Assembly: GCA_902797175.1 (NCBI GenBank) | Contig: CADBRX010000114.1 | Coordinates: forward strand, 1-50,392 | From: an uncultured Coriobacteriaceae bacterium | Lineage (GTDB): Bacteria > Actinomycetota > Coriobacteriia > Coriobacteriales > Atopobiaceae | Reading direction: 5' to 3' | DNA length: 50,392 nucleotides | Part shown: positions 9,213-20,159 of the stretch, one piece after another | How positions within the stretch are numbered: position 1 is the first letter of the stretch | Layout: each line of letters begins with the position of its first letter | The notes under the pieces: generated by a model | Told to the model about the DNA's origin: nothing | What the model saw: only the letters and a program-made list of their open reading frames with translations | The model's database searches: none | Program-made: the position numbers and the translations under genes

Positions 9213-10463
9213 ATGAGCGATGTGGTCGATCGCTTTATCAGGTACTGCGAGGTCGCCTCGCAGTCGGACCCGCTGACGGCCGACAAGGTGCCCTCCACCG
9301 CGTGCCAGTTTGACATTGCCGAGGTCATTGCCCATGACCTACGCGAGCTGGGCGCAGAGGACGTCCATGTCGACGAGCATGCCTACGTGACGGCCCATTG
9401 GCCGGCGAGCGAGGGCTGCGAGGACTTGCCCACGTTGGGGTTCTGCTGCCACATCGACACGGCATGGCAGTCCTACGGCGACCCCGTCCATCCCCAGATT
9501 CGTCGCTACGAGGGAGGAAGGCTCGTCATCGGCACGGGACGCGACGGCCGTGAGGTGTGGGTGAGCCCCGAGACCAACAAGCACCTCGAGCACATGGTGG
9601 GCTGGGACCTCATCACGACCGACGGCACGTCGCTTCTGGGCGGCGACGACAAGGCGGGCGACGCGATGTGCGTGTCGCTGCTCAAGCGCCTGAAGGACGA
9701 CCCGACGCTGCCACACCCTCGCCTGGCGTTTGCGTTCGTCCCGGACGAGGAGATCGGCCATGGGGCGGCGCTGCTCGACCTTGCGGAGTTTGGCGCCACG
9801 TTTGGCTACACCATCGACGGCGGACCGCTGGGGGAGTTCTGCTACGAGACCTTCAATGCCGCGGAGGCGTGCGTGCGGGCTCAGGGCGTGTCGGTCCACA
9901 CGGGCACGGCAAAGGGTGTCATGATCAACGCCTCGGAGGCCATCATGCGCTTCCACCAGCTGCTTCCTGCGGCGGAGCGCCCCGAGTTCACGGAGAACTA
10001 CGACGGCTTCTACTACCTCGAGCGCATGCAGGGCGACTGCGAGGCGGCCATGGCGGACTACATAATCCGCGATCACGACCAGGCAAAGGTTGAGGCGCGC
10101 AAGCAGCTCATGCGCACGGCCGTCGACCTCGTCAACCAGCAGCTTGGCAGCGAGGTTCTGAGCATCGACATCCATGACCAGTACCACAACCTGGCCGACG
10201 TCGTCACGCTGCCCGAGAACGCGCACCTCATCGAGAACGCGCGCAAGGCCTACGCCGCCATCGGGAAGGAAATGACCTGCATCCCCATGCGTGGCGGCAC
10301 CGACGGCTCGCAGCTGTCGTTCAGGGGCTTCCCGTGCGCCAACCTGTCCGCGTGCTACTACAATGCCCACGGTGTGCGCGAATTCGTGCCCGTGCCCGAG
10401 CTGGAGGCCATGGTCGACATGCTCGTCGCCCTGGTGGCGCTCTACGCGGTCCCGCAGCAGTAA
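9213..10463 (+). CDS. pepT: Peptidase T (tripeptide aminopeptidase)
   Basis: The 416-residue M20-family zinc peptidase removes N-terminal residues from tripeptides in the cytoplasm. Metal-site motifs are in place: CHIDTAW, GGDDKAGDA, PDEEIGHGAALLD and YTIDGGPLGE. The C-terminal MRGGTDGSQLSFRGFPC and NAHGVREF are PepT-specific. ATG 9213 has AGGGAGGAGA upstream; the frame is open before that without family similarity. It is divergent from the orphan binding-protein gene and is followed by another peptidase, consistent with breakdown of imported peptides. Confidence 0.94.
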   Translation: MSDVVDRFIRYCEVASQSDPLTADKVPSTACQFDIAEVIAHDLRELGAEDVHVDEHAYVTAHWPASEGCEDLPTLGFCCHIDTAWQSYGDPVHPQIRRYEGGRLVIGTGRDGREVWVSPETNKHLEHMVGWDLITTDGTSLLGGDDKAGDAMCVSLLKRLKDDPTLPHPRLAFAFVPDEEIGHGAALLDLAEFGATFGYTIDGGPLGEFCYETFNAAEACVRAQGVSVHTGTAKGVMINASEAIMRFHQLLPAAERPEFTENYDGFYYLERMQGDCEAAMADYIIRDHDQAKVEARKQLMRTAVDLVNQQLGSEVLSIDIHDQYHNLADVVTLPENAHLIENARKAYAAIGKEMTCIPMRGGTDGSQLSFRGFPCANLSACYYNAHGVREFVPVPELEAMVDMLVALVALYAVPQQ

Positions 10464-10512
10464 CCAGTCCCTGGCAGCATGGCCTGCGGGGAGAAGATAG
10501 AGGAGATGTGCG

Positions 10513-11559
10513 ATGAACTTTGACGTTGACGAGAAGTACCTGGTGGCGGCCCTCAAGGAGCTGGTCGAGTGCGACAGCCCCGTGGGCTACTATCCCGAGA
10601 TCCACGAGCTGCTGGGACGCATCGTGGGCCAATGGGGCTATGAGCTGTATACCGACCGCAAGGCCACGGCCTACGTGCGCGTGCCTGGCCGCGACTCGTC
10701 CAAGACGGTGCTCGTCTGCGCGCACCTCGACACCATCGGTCTCATTGTTCGCGGCATCAACGACGACGGCACGCTGCGCATCCGCATGCTCGGCGGCATC
10801 AACTACCACAACGTCGAGGACGAGACCTGCTACATCCACACGCGCTCGGGAAAGACCATCACGGGGCAGATCATCCACAACAAGCACTCCGTCCACGTGT
10901 GGGAGGACTGCCGCGACGACCCGCGCACCGAGGACACCATGTCCATCTCGGTGCCCGACTGCAAGAGCCCCGAAGACGTCAAGGCGCTCGGCATCACGCA
11001 GGGCGCGATCGTGGGCGTCGACCCGCATTGGAAGGACTTGGGCAACGGTTTCGTCATGAGCCGCCACATTGACGACAAGGGCTGCGTGGCGGCCCTTCTG
11101 GGCGAGCTCAGGTGGCTGGCAAAGACGGGGGAGAAGCCCGCGTTTGACACGATCTTCGCCTTCCCCATGTTCGAGGAGATCGGCCATGGCGGCACCTACG
11201 TGCCCGAGGAGGTCGAGGAGTACGTTGCGGTGGACATCTCCCTGATCGGTCCCGACTACAGCTCGGACGAGCACAGCGTGGCCGTCATCGCCTCCGACGC
11301 GAAGGGGCCCTATGACTGGAACCTCACCAACCGCCTGATCGCCTGCGCCGAGGAGGCGTGCGACGAGGGAAAGTGGAACACCCAGGTGTGCTTCCGCTAC
11401 TCCACGGACGCCAACGCGGCGAGCCATGCGGCCAACAACGTCTACTGGGCGGCGTTTGGCCCCGCGGTCATCAACAGCCACGGCCGCGAGCGCTGCCACG
11501 TGGACGCCCTGATCCAGACCGAGAAGCTCGCCCGCGCCTACATCATGGGCGTGGCATAG
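10513..11559 (+). CDS. M42 family metallopeptidase (glutamyl/deblocking aminopeptidase-like)
   Basis: The 348-residue product has the M42 (FrvX/YsdC/PepA-like) pattern: CAHLDTIGLIV for the first metal ligand, SRHIDDKGCVAALLG for the bridging Asp, MFEEIGHGG for the catalytic and binding Glu pair, and INSHGRERCHVD for the last His. These enzymes are cytoplasmic, dodecameric, two-metal aminopeptidases. GAGGAG lies upstream of ATG 10513. Its position 49 bases after pepT suggests shared transcription and a joint peptide-degradation role. The exact residue preference cannot be read from sequence. Confidence 0.9.
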   Translation: MNFDVDEKYLVAALKELVECDSPVGYYPEIHELLGRIVGQWGYELYTDRKATAYVRVPGRDSSKTVLVCAHLDTIGLIVRGINDDGTLRIRMLGGINYHNVEDETCYIHTRSGKTITGQIIHNKHSVHVWEDCRDDPRTEDTMSISVPDCKSPEDVKALGITQGAIVGVDPHWKDLGNGFVMSRHIDDKGCVAALLGELRWLAKTGEKPAFDTIFAFPMFEEIGHGGTYVPEEVEEYVAVDISLIGPDYSSDEHSVAVIASDAKGPYDWNLTNRLIACAEEACDEGKWNTQVCFRYSTDANAASHAANNVYWAAFGPAVINSHGRERCHVDALIQTEKLARAYIMGVA

Positions 11560-11562
11560 CCC

Positions 11563-12207
11563 ATGTACGTGGTGTATCTTGCCGGGGGCATCGCCTCCGG
11601 CAAGTCGACCGTCGCAGCGGAGCTCGAGCGCCTCGGAGCCTGGCGCATCGACCTCGACCAGATCTCGCGCGAGGTGCTGGAGCCCGGGCAGCCATGCACG
11701 CGCGCGGTCGCAGACGCCTTTGGCGAGGACCTGCTCGACCCCGCGACGGGTGCGCTCAACCGGGCCCTGCTCGCCCGCCGTGCCTTTGCGACGGCAGACG
11801 GCGTGCGACGGCTTGAGGAGATCGAGCTCCCTGCCATTCGCGCGCGCCTTGCAGAGGTGCTTGCCCATGACGCATGCGCCGCACATGAGCCCGACTGCTG
11901 CGTGGTCGAGATTCCCCTGCTCGACCGCATGGAGGATGCCCTGGGCCTGGCGGACGAGGTGGTCGTCGTGGACCTTCCTCTCGACGAGCGTCGCCAGCGC
12001 GCAATCGGGCGGGGGATGACCGCTGACGACTTTGATGCCCGCGCGGCAAACCAGCCGTCTGACGAATGGCTGCACGCTCATGCGGACACGCTCATCCATA
12101 ATGGGGGAACGCTCGAGGAGCTCCTCGACGCGGTGACGGCGTGGTGGGACGACCATGCGTCACAGGGCTGGAGGCACAAGGGAGGTGCCGCCTATGGACG
12201 ACCGTAA
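11563..12207 (+). CDS. coaE: Dephospho-CoA kinase
   Basis: The 214-residue product catalyses the last step of coenzyme A synthesis, phosphorylating the ribose 3'-OH of dephospho-CoA. The P-loop GGIASGKST is at residues 8-16, followed by IDLDQISREVL and LLDPATGALNRALLARRAF, both typical of CoaE. The late segment with HNGGTLEELLDAV corresponds to the family's conserved NxG ending. ATG lies three bases after the M42 stop, and the last 14 bases overlap the next gene, so it belongs to the same operon. Confidence 0.9.
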   Translation: MYVVYLAGGIASGKSTVAAELERLGAWRIDLDQISREVLEPGQPCTRAVADAFGEDLLDPATGALNRALLARRAFATADGVRRLEEIELPAIRARLAEVLAHDACAAHEPDCCVVEIPLLDRMEDALGLADEVVVVDLPLDERRQRAIGRGMTADDFDARAANQPSDEWLHAHADTLIHNGGTLEELLDAVTAWWDDHASQGWRHKGGAAYGRP

Positions 12208-12790
12208 GCTGCGCTTCTGGCGTTGGTTTCGTACGCTTCCCCTCATGGCGGTCCTCATCGTGGGGCTGCTCTCGTTTCTCGTCAGCGTCGCCCCGGGCGC
12301 CCTCCTGCGCAGGGTGCTCTTTCCCGTGAGCTATGAGGATGCGATTGCCGAGTCGTCGGCGCGGCATGGGGTGGACCCCCTGCTCGTGTGCGCGGTCATC
12401 AAGTGCGAGTCGGGCTGGAACCCAAATGCCGAATCGGGCGTGGGCGCCGTCGGCCTCATGCAGGTCATGCCCTCGACGGCGGAGACGCTTGCGGGGCTAG
12501 GGTACGTCGACTCGTCATACTACGACCCCTACAGCCTCACCGACCCTGCGACCTGCATCGAGTACGGCTGCGCGTGCCTTGACTACCTGGACGACCACCT
12601 CGAGACGACCGACCAGGTCATTGCTGCCTACAATGCTGGCCTCGGCACGGTCCAGGAATGGATGGGGGGTGGCATCCCCGACATATCGAGCGCCATCACC
12701 TATCCCGAAACGCGCATCTACCTGGTGAAGGTCAACGAGGTGTACAGCGCCTACCAGCGCCTGTACGACTCCGAGCTGAACCCGCGCTAA
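12194..12790 (+). CDS. Membrane-anchored lytic transglycosylase, SLT domain
   Basis: The 198-residue product has one N-terminal membrane segment (about 15-35) and a soluble lytic transglycosylase domain from about 47. The catalytic Glu72 is in VIKCESGWNPNAES, followed by GAVGLMQVMPSTA and the AYNAG motif. Such enzymes cleave the glycan strand of peptidoglycan to form anhydromuramyl ends. GGAGG upstream of ATG 12194 lies inside coaE; the 14-base overlap indicates coupling. The pairing with coaE is a common arrangement and need not be functional. Confidence 0.9.
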   Translation: MDDRKLRFWRWFRTLPLMAVLIVGLLSFLVSVAPGALLRRVLFPVSYEDAIAESSARHGVDPLLVCAVIKCESGWNPNAESGVGAVGLMQVMPSTAETLAGLGYVDSSYYDPYSLTDPATCIEYGCACLDYLDDHLETTDQVIAAYNAGLGTVQEWMGGGIPDISSAITYPETRIYLVKVNEVYSAYQRLYDSELNPR

Positions 12791-12850
12791 GACTGACTCA
12801 AAAAGGTAGGACCCTGCCCTTGAAGATAAGTCACCGAGCCTTGGTGGCGG

Positions 12851-15385
12851 CTAGTCCTTGGGGGTCAGCGAGCGGTAGACGCCCATCATCACGTCGTCGC
12901 CGTTGAGGTTGAAGAGCGAGCCCACGAGCGGACGTGCCGCCCAGAACACGCCCTCGTCGACGCAGAGCGTCGCCGCGGCGAGCATGCGGCGCTTGTCGGA
13001 CTCGTCGCAGCCCAGGGGGATGCCCTCGCGGGCCAGGACCGAGGCAACCTCGTCGTCAGAGAGGCGGCGGAGCTTGTCGTTGGAGGAGAGCAGGTCGTCA
13101 AGCTCCTCCCGCGCCTGCTGGGACATCTCGGTGTCCCAGGTGAGCGAACGCTGGTAGCACGCCACGCCCAGGTCCTCGCGTCCGAGCTTCCATTCCATGT
13201 AGGCGAGCCGATAGTGGCAGATGGCGGCGTCACGCGGGGTGCTTGCGAGCCTCAGGATTCCCTTGATGAGGTCCGCCGCCTCAAAGATGCGCTCCTGGTG
13301 CTCTAGGACGCGCACCTTGCGCATGGTCGCATGGATGGTGGCGGGGGCGATGCGGATCATCTCGTCCGCATAGCGCATGGCCTTGTCGCCATCTCCCAGC
13401 TCGTCATAGGCGATGGAGAGGTTGCAGATGGCGTTGTAGTAGGCGTCGGGGACGAGCTTGACCGTGCGGCGGTGGTCGTCGATGTCGAGGTCGAAGCGGA
13501 TGCGCTCGGAGATCGAGCCAAAGTAGCGATAGACGGTGTCCGTGTCGTCAAGGTAGGCGCCGAGCGACTCGATGGGGGAGAGGGCCTCGGTGAGCACGCT
13601 GACGGCCTTCTCGGGATCCGACGGGCCGTTGGACTCGTCAAGCGCGTCCTCGGAGGTCTTGACGGCCTGCTCGAGGGAGGTTCCCCTGATGAAGATGCGA
13701 TTGAGCTCCTCGGTGTCCGACGAGTCGACGCTGCCCGCGACCAGCGCCTCGATGGTGCGGTTGCAGGCCTCCGAGACGGTGATGTCCTCGGCCTGGAGCA
13801 TCTTCTCCTTGAGCTTCGACACGATGTCTTCCGTGTTTTCCCAGCCCTGGGCAGAGAGCTCGTCCCATGCGGCAAGGCGCCCGGCGTTCTCGTTGATGCC
13901 AAGTTCGGTGACGTTGCGCGCGCCCGTGATGGAGCGGAGCCGCTCCGAGGTGGGGCGGTCGACAAGCTCGGGATAGGTGAAGCGCCAGCTGGGGGAGACG
14001 AGCTCGTCATCGAGCGTGACGAAGGGCTCGACCTCCTCAAACCAGCCGTCGGCCCCAAATGTGGCGTGGATGGCCTCGTTTGCGGGGAAGGCGTTTCCCT
14101 CGAGGGCGGCCGGGTCGGCAAACAGCGCGGTGAGTCGGGCGATCACGTCGTCGTCAAGGCGAAGCGACAGGAGGGTCTTGTCGCTGCCGTGCTCGCGGCA
14201 GTTGACATACACGGTCTTGATCAGGGGCTCGTCGGCAAGCACCGAATGCGCGATGGCGTGCCGCGCGAGCAGCGTCGAGAGCCTGAGGGCGTAGGAGCGC
14301 GCGAGCGCGACCTGCATCTGGAAATCGGGCGAGAAGATGGCCATGCATCGGGGACGGGGAATCTCCAGCGAGAAGGCGAGGGCTCCCTCTGCGACGTTGA
14401 CGCGCTCCTCGTGTACGACGCGGAAGGGCGTGACGGCGCACTCCGCGGCGGAGGCCACCGACGCGCGGACTGCCCACTCGCCGCCCACGTCGGAGCGGCT
14501 GGCGCCGGGGTAGGCGGCATCAAGGGAGGCGTCAAGGGAATAGCGCTCGATGGACTGGCTGGTCATGGTGCCAAAGATGCGGCGTGCAACCTCGGGGGCC
14601 GAGCCCTCGACCGTGGACGTGGCGGCGAGGCTGCCGAGGTCCTGGTTGACGCTCAGTGCCGCCTCGATGGAGACGAGGCGGTCATATGCCTCGTCGGACA
14701 TCTCGTCCACGTTTTGGCGAATCCAGAAGTGATGGTTGCGCGTCAGGCGTCCCGCCTCGCAGACGGGGGCGTCGTCCCAGGCCATGAGGCCCGTCGCCTC
14801 GAGCATGCTGGCAAGGTGATGACGGGAGGTCGCCTCGTGCGAGCGCTCGTTGCGCACGAGGTCCTTGAGCGAGGCAAAGAGGTTCTCGGAACGCGTGACG
14901 AGGTTGGCGACCTCCTCGGTGGCGGCGCTGCCCTGGGGGGCGCCCGTGGGGGCAGGTGAGGGCGAGGGCACGGGCGTCGGGACGGGCTCGGGGGTGCCAG
15001 AGGCTGCCGGGGCCGCCTGTGACTGCGGTCCTCCCGCGATGACCTCTCGTGAGATGACCTCGGGGGTGTCACCGGCAGGGGTGTCCTGCGTCTGGGGGGC
15101 GGTCGCCTTGGTGGCCGGACCCGATTCGGACAGCTTCTGGTCCTTTCCCTGGCGCACCCCAAGCACGATGAGCAGAACTCCCGTGGCGATGCTCACCAAG
15201 GCGATGGCCAGCACGAACAGGACCAGCCCCAGCTCCTCGCCATCGGTGAGGAAGAAGATGGCCATGATGGCGAAGATCAGGCCGTTGATGATGGCGAGTC
15301 CGCCCAGAATAGAGCAGATGACGGTGAGCGCGGTCCCTCCGCGCTCCGCTCTGTCGATGTGTCGGTCATGCCCATGCGTATCCAT
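12851..15385 (-). CDS. Large membrane-anchored protein with Pro-rich linker and helical-repeat C-terminus, unknown function
   Basis: I do not recognise a family for this 844-residue protein. Near the N-terminus are two hydrophobic segments (roughly residues 18-45 and 52-78), then a low-complexity Pro/Ala/Thr/Ser linker with PEPVPTPVPSPSPAPT. The long soluble part has no catalytic motif I can name. Its C-terminal third (YYNAICNLSIAYDELGDGDKAMRYADEMI, and CHYRLAYMEWKLGREDLGVACYQRSL in segments) looks like tetratricopeptide repeats, implying protein binding. ATG 15385 is preferred, with TTGGAG before it; an upstream Met at 15418 has no ribosome site. It is divergent from uvrB across a 167-base gap. 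Confidence 0.8.
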   Translation of the reverse strand: MDTHGHDRHIDRAERGGTALTVICSILGGLAIINGLIFAIMAIFFLTDGEELGLVLFVLAIALVSIATGVLLIVLGVRQGKDQKLSESGPATKATAPQTQDTPAGDTPEVISREVIAGGPQSQAAPAASGTPEPVPTPVPSPSPAPTGAPQGSAATEEVANLVTRSENLFASLKDLVRNERSHEATSRHHLASMLEATGLMAWDDAPVCEAGRLTRNHHFWIRQNVDEMSDEAYDRLVSIEAALSVNQDLGSLAATSTVEGSAPEVARRIFGTMTSQSIERYSLDASLDAAYPGASRSDVGGEWAVRASVASAAECAVTPFRVVHEERVNVAEGALAFSLEIPRPRCMAIFSPDFQMQVALARSYALRLSTLLARHAIAHSVLADEPLIKTVYVNCREHGSDKTLLSLRLDDDVIARLTALFADPAALEGNAFPANEAIHATFGADGWFEEVEPFVTLDDELVSPSWRFTYPELVDRPTSERLRSITGARNVTELGINENAGRLAAWDELSAQGWENTEDIVSKLKEKMLQAEDITVSEACNRTIEALVAGSVDSSDTEELNRIFIRGTSLEQAVKTSEDALDESNGPSDPEKAVSVLTEALSPIESLGAYLDDTDTVYRYFGSISERIRFDLDIDDHRRTVKLVPDAYYNAICNLSIAYDELGDGDKAMRYADEMIRIAPATIHATMRKVRVLEHQERIFEAADLIKGILRLASTPRDAAICHYRLAYMEWKLGREDLGVACYQRSLTWDTEMSQQAREELDDLLSSNDKLRRLSDDEVASVLAREGIPLGCDESDKRRMLAAATLCVDEGVFWAARPLVGSLFNLNGDDVMMGVYRSLTPKD

Positions 15386-15515
15386 GAGAGTCTCCAAATC
15401 GTAGATAAAAAGTCGCATGTTGTGATTCTATCGCTCATGGACCAGAGGGAGGACTCGCTATCGGTATCTGTGCCTAAGAGGGCGCGTTCCTCGGTGGATG
15501 CTCCTCCAAAAATGG

Positions 15516-15529
15516 GGTACACTAGTTCG
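15516..15529. promoter_or_regulatory. Possible -10 and LexA-like box upstream of uvrB
   Basis: Read on the minus strand this is CGAACTAGTGTACC, matching the Gram-positive LexA consensus CGAACRNRYGTTYC at 12 of 14 positions. It overlaps TACACT (15518-15523), a fair -10 hexamer for uvrB, 30 bases before the GTG start. A LexA site over the -10 would explain damage induction. With two mismatches and no expression data this is tentative; a clear -35 is not seen. Confidence 0.4.
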
Positions 15530-15552
15530 AAAAGACGAAGAGAGGACGCGGC

Positions 15553-17781
<2,229 letters not shown>

Positions 17782-17787
17782 GCTGCC

Positions 17788-18396
17788 ATGATGGGCAAGG
17801 CACACATGGGCGTGGGGGTGGCAGCCGCCTTGGCGCTTCTGCGGCCGACGACCCCGGTGGCATGCGCAGCCGTGGTCATGGGCGCCTCGCTGGGCAGCGT
17901 CGTGTGCGACGTTGACGTCCGCCCGAACGAGAGGGCCAAGGACGCCTTCCGGTGGCGCATGGTCGCGCTGGTGCTTGCCTGCGCCATGCTTGCCTACGAC
18001 TACCTCCATGTGGGTCCCGTCTGTGCCTACCTCAAGGGCCACGTGGCAAGGGAGGTCGCGTCAGGCATCGTGGGCATGATCGCGACCACGGTCCTTGCCG
18101 CGCTGACGTCCCACCGGACGTTTTCCCACTCGCTGGTGGCCCTCGCGTTCTGGGGAGAGTCCATGAAGCTTCTGTGCGAGCCGCTGGCGGTGCCGTTTGT
18201 GGTGGGCATCGCCTCGCATGTCCTCCTCGACCTCACAAACAAGAAGGGGATCCGGCTCTTCTGGCCCCTGAGAAACGATTTTTCGCTGGGCCTCTGGAAG
18301 GCGGATGGGCTCGCAAACGACCTGTTTGCGCTGGTTGGGATGGTCGCCTCCGTCGTGCTGCTCGCATTCTTTGCCACTGGTCGACATGGTTTGTAA
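17788..18396 (+). CDS. Membrane-bound metal-dependent hydrolase, YdjM/DUF457-like
   Basis: The 202-residue protein has several membrane segments and the YdjM-family pattern: MGKAHMGVG at the start, SHRTFSHSLVAL in the middle and SHVLLDLTNKKGIRLFWP near the end. The conserved His and Asp residues are thought to bind metal; the substrate in most bacteria is unknown. ATG 17788 follows the uvrB stop by six bases, so the two are probably co-transcribed; a second ATG at 17791 is equally possible. The ribosome site is weak, consistent with coupling to uvrB. Confidence 0.82.
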   Translation: MMGKAHMGVGVAAALALLRPTTPVACAAVVMGASLGSVVCDVDVRPNERAKDAFRWRMVALVLACAMLAYDYLHVGPVCAYLKGHVAREVASGIVGMIATTVLAALTSHRTFSHSLVALAFWGESMKLLCEPLAVPFVVGIASHVLLDLTNKKGIRLFWPLRNDFSLGLWKADGLANDLFALVGMVASVVLLAFFATGRHGL

Positions 18397-18404
18397 AAAG
18401 TGGC

Positions 18405-18432
18405 TTGCCAAAACGGGCATTGTTGCTACGAT
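18405..18432 (+). promoter_or_regulatory. Candidate sigma-A promoter for the ferredoxin gene
   Basis: TTGCCA (18405-18410) and TACGAT (18427-18432) are separated by 16 bases, a fair match to the vegetative consensus. They begin nine bases after the upstream stop and leave a leader of about 105 bases before the ferredoxin start, with a purine-rich ribosome site at its end. Confidence 0.5.
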
Positions 18433-18543
18433 AGCTTTGCAAGGAGTCCTAGAAGGAAGCGAGGTCGTCGCAAGGGGATGCGCGGCCAAGCGCTAGGAGA
18501 GAGCCGGTCCCGCCGGGGTCGGCACGAGGAGAGGAGAACTCCT

Positions 18544-18711
18544 ATGGCAGTGAACATCGATACCGATATGTGCGTAGGCTGCGGCGCTTGTGTTGACGCC
18601 TGCCCCGTGGGCGCCCTGTCCGTCGAGGACCACGCCGAGGTCAACGAGGACGAGTGCGTCGAGTGCGGCGCCTGCGTCGACGCGTGCCCCTGCGAGGCAC
18701 TGTCCCTGTAA
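18544..18711 (+). CDS. Small 2[4Fe-4S] ferredoxin, clostridial type
   Basis: The 55-residue electron carrier has two CxxCxxCxxxC motifs, at Cys10/13/16/20 and Cys38/41/44/48, so it should hold two [4Fe-4S] clusters. Each motif is followed by Pro as usual. An extra Cys50 directly after CP in the second motif is unusual for this position. Low-potential ferredoxins like this serve pyruvate oxidation and other anaerobic redox steps, fitting an anaerobe. AGGAGAGGAG lies just upstream of ATG 18544. A terminator follows at 18737. Confidence 0.95.
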   Translation: MAVNIDTDMCVGCGACVDACPVGALSVEDHAEVNEDECVECGACVDACPCEALSL

Positions 18712-18736
18712 GACCGTCACTTCAGGTTTTACGAAG

Positions 18737-18764
18737 AGAGGGTCCGCCATCGGGCGGGCCCTCT
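18737..18764. terminator. Terminator between ferredoxin and convergent yaiI-like gene
   Basis: AGAGGGTCCGCC (18737-18748) pairs with GGCGGGCCCTCT (18753-18764) over 12 bp with one U·G pair and a 4-base loop, followed by TCTGCT. The minus-strand gene at 18769-19266 ends five bases away, so the stem probably serves both convergent transcripts. Confidence 0.8.
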
Positions 18765-18768
18765 TCTG

Positions 18769-19266
18769 CTATCTGTGGAGCATGTCGGCAAGCAGCCCTT
18801 CCAGATTGCGCACAAAGCGCCTGCGGTCTTCGGCAGAAAAGGCCGGGTGCTTGTCGCCCTGGATCTTGCTGCGCCGCTTGCTGCGCCGCTCGACCTGCTC
18901 GGCGTGGCGCACGAGCATGAGCGCGTCGATGGTGCGCTGGTCATAGAGCTGACCGCGCACGCCGATGGCTGCGGCCCCGCGCCCGAGCGCCATGGATGCG
19001 AGGCCAAAGTCCTGCGTGACCACGATGTCGCCCTCGTCGAGCTCGCAGGTGATGGCGAAGTCGGCGGAGTCCTTGCCTTGCGCGACCTGCAGGGTGCGTA
19101 CCCAAAACCCGTCGGTGGGCTCGGTCGGGTCACTTTTTCTCACGTGCTTGAGCAGGTTGTGTCCGCTGTCGCCCGCTATGACGCAGGGAACCTGCGCCTT
19201 GCGGGCGGCGTCGACTGCCTCGCGGGTGACGGGGCAGGCATCTGCGTCGATGAAGAGCGTGGGCAT
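18769..19266 (-). CDS. YaiI/YqxD family protein (DUF188, UPF0178)
   Basis: The 165-residue product starts MPTLFIDADACPVTREAV, the defining motif of this NYN/PIN-like family. Other conserved parts are AGDSGHN, FAITCELDEGDIVVTQDFGLASMAL and GVRGQLYD. The acidic residues DADACP and TQD suggest a metal-dependent nuclease-like fold, but no activity is established for the family. It is monocistronic between the convergent ferredoxin gene and the divergent HD-domain gene. Confidence 0.92.
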   Translation of the reverse strand: MPTLFIDADACPVTREAVDAARKAQVPCVIAGDSGHNLLKHVRKSDPTEPTDGFWVRTLQVAQGKDSADFAITCELDEGDIVVTQDFGLASMALGRGAAAIGVRGQLYDQRTIDALMLVRHAEQVERRSKRRSKIQGDKHPAFSAEDRRRFVRNLEGLLADMLHR

Positions 19267-19396
19267 CGGTAAACCCCTTACGAGCGCCGGTGGCTGTGTT
19301 GCGATTCATATGGTACCAGCTCGCGCCAAAGCTCCTTGGGGCACGGGCGCGCCGGCACTGCGTGCTACCATCACCCTGACGAAAGAAGGAGGGGCC

Positions 19397-20008
19397 ATGA
19401 TCGATGAGGCGGTCATAGGGGAGGCCAAGCGCTACGTCGCCCAGGCGTTTGCCGGCGACTCATCGGGCCATGACGTGCACCACACGCTGCGCGTGCACCG
19501 CATGGCATGTCACATCGCGGAGGAGGAGGGTGCCGACGTGGGCATCGTGTCGCTTGCCGCCCTCCTGCACGATGTCGACGACCACAAGCTTTCTCCTCGG
19601 ACGCATGCCACCTTGGGCAATGCGCGCGCGTTTCTGGGGGAGCATCACGTGGCGGAGCGTGAGGCGCAGCGGGTGCTTGCCGCCATCCGCGAGGTGTCGT
19701 TCTCAGAAAACGGCAGCGCCCCTCCCTCGTCAATCGAGGCCGCCTGCGTGCGTGACGCGGACCGTCTTGACGCGCTTGGCGCCGTCGGCATCGCGCGCGC
19801 CTTTGCCTTTGGCGGGGCTCACGGCCGTGCGCTGCATGACTCCGAGGGCGACGACGCCTCTACGACCATCGCGCACTTCTACGACAAGCTGCTGCTGCTT
19901 GAAGAGATGATGAGCACGCGCGCGGGCAGGCGCCTCGCCGAAGGGCGCACGGCTACGATCCGCCGCTTTTTGGAGGATTTCTATGCCGAGTGGGATGGCG
20001 TGCGGTAG
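19397..20008 (+). CDS. HD-domain phosphohydrolase, YpgQ-like
   Basis: The 203-residue protein has the metal-binding HD pattern: GHDVHHTLRVHRMA for the first His, LLHDVDDHK for the His-Asp pair and RDADRLDALGAVGIAR for the last Asp. The layout matches YpgQ-type hydrolases, for which nucleotide pyrophosphohydrolase activity is known in Bacillus; the substrate here is not readable. The ATG at 19397 has AAGAAGGAGG upstream. It starts 130 bases from the divergent yaiI-like gene and is followed by a promoter region for transketolase. Confidence 0.85.
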   Translation: MIDEAVIGEAKRYVAQAFAGDSSGHDVHHTLRVHRMACHIAEEEGADVGIVSLAALLHDVDDHKLSPRTHATLGNARAFLGEHHVAEREAQRVLAAIREVSFSENGSAPPSSIEAACVRDADRLDALGAVGIARAFAFGGAHGRALHDSEGDDASTTIAHFYDKLLLLEEMMSTRAGRRLAEGRTATIRRFLEDFYAEWDGVR

Positions 20009-20040
20009 CACGAAAAGAGCGCGAACCCACCGATTTCTCG

Positions 20041-20069
20041 TTGTTCTTTCGATAGTTTTCTGCTATCTC
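20041..20069 (+). promoter_or_regulatory. Weak candidate promoter for the transketolase genes
   Basis: TTGTTC (20041-20046) and TATCTC (20064-20069) are 17 bases apart. GATAG and CTATC around the -10 also form a short inverted repeat. The match to consensus is only moderate, and other TTGGAC-type hexamers lie closer to the gene, so this assignment is tentative. Confidence 0.28.
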
Positions 20070-20159
20070 CCGTCGCGCACATCTCGCCAAGGACTTTTGG
20101 ACTACAGTTAGCTGGTATTGGACAAGTGACCAACGTTCCAAAAAGGGGGACTTTTGTAC

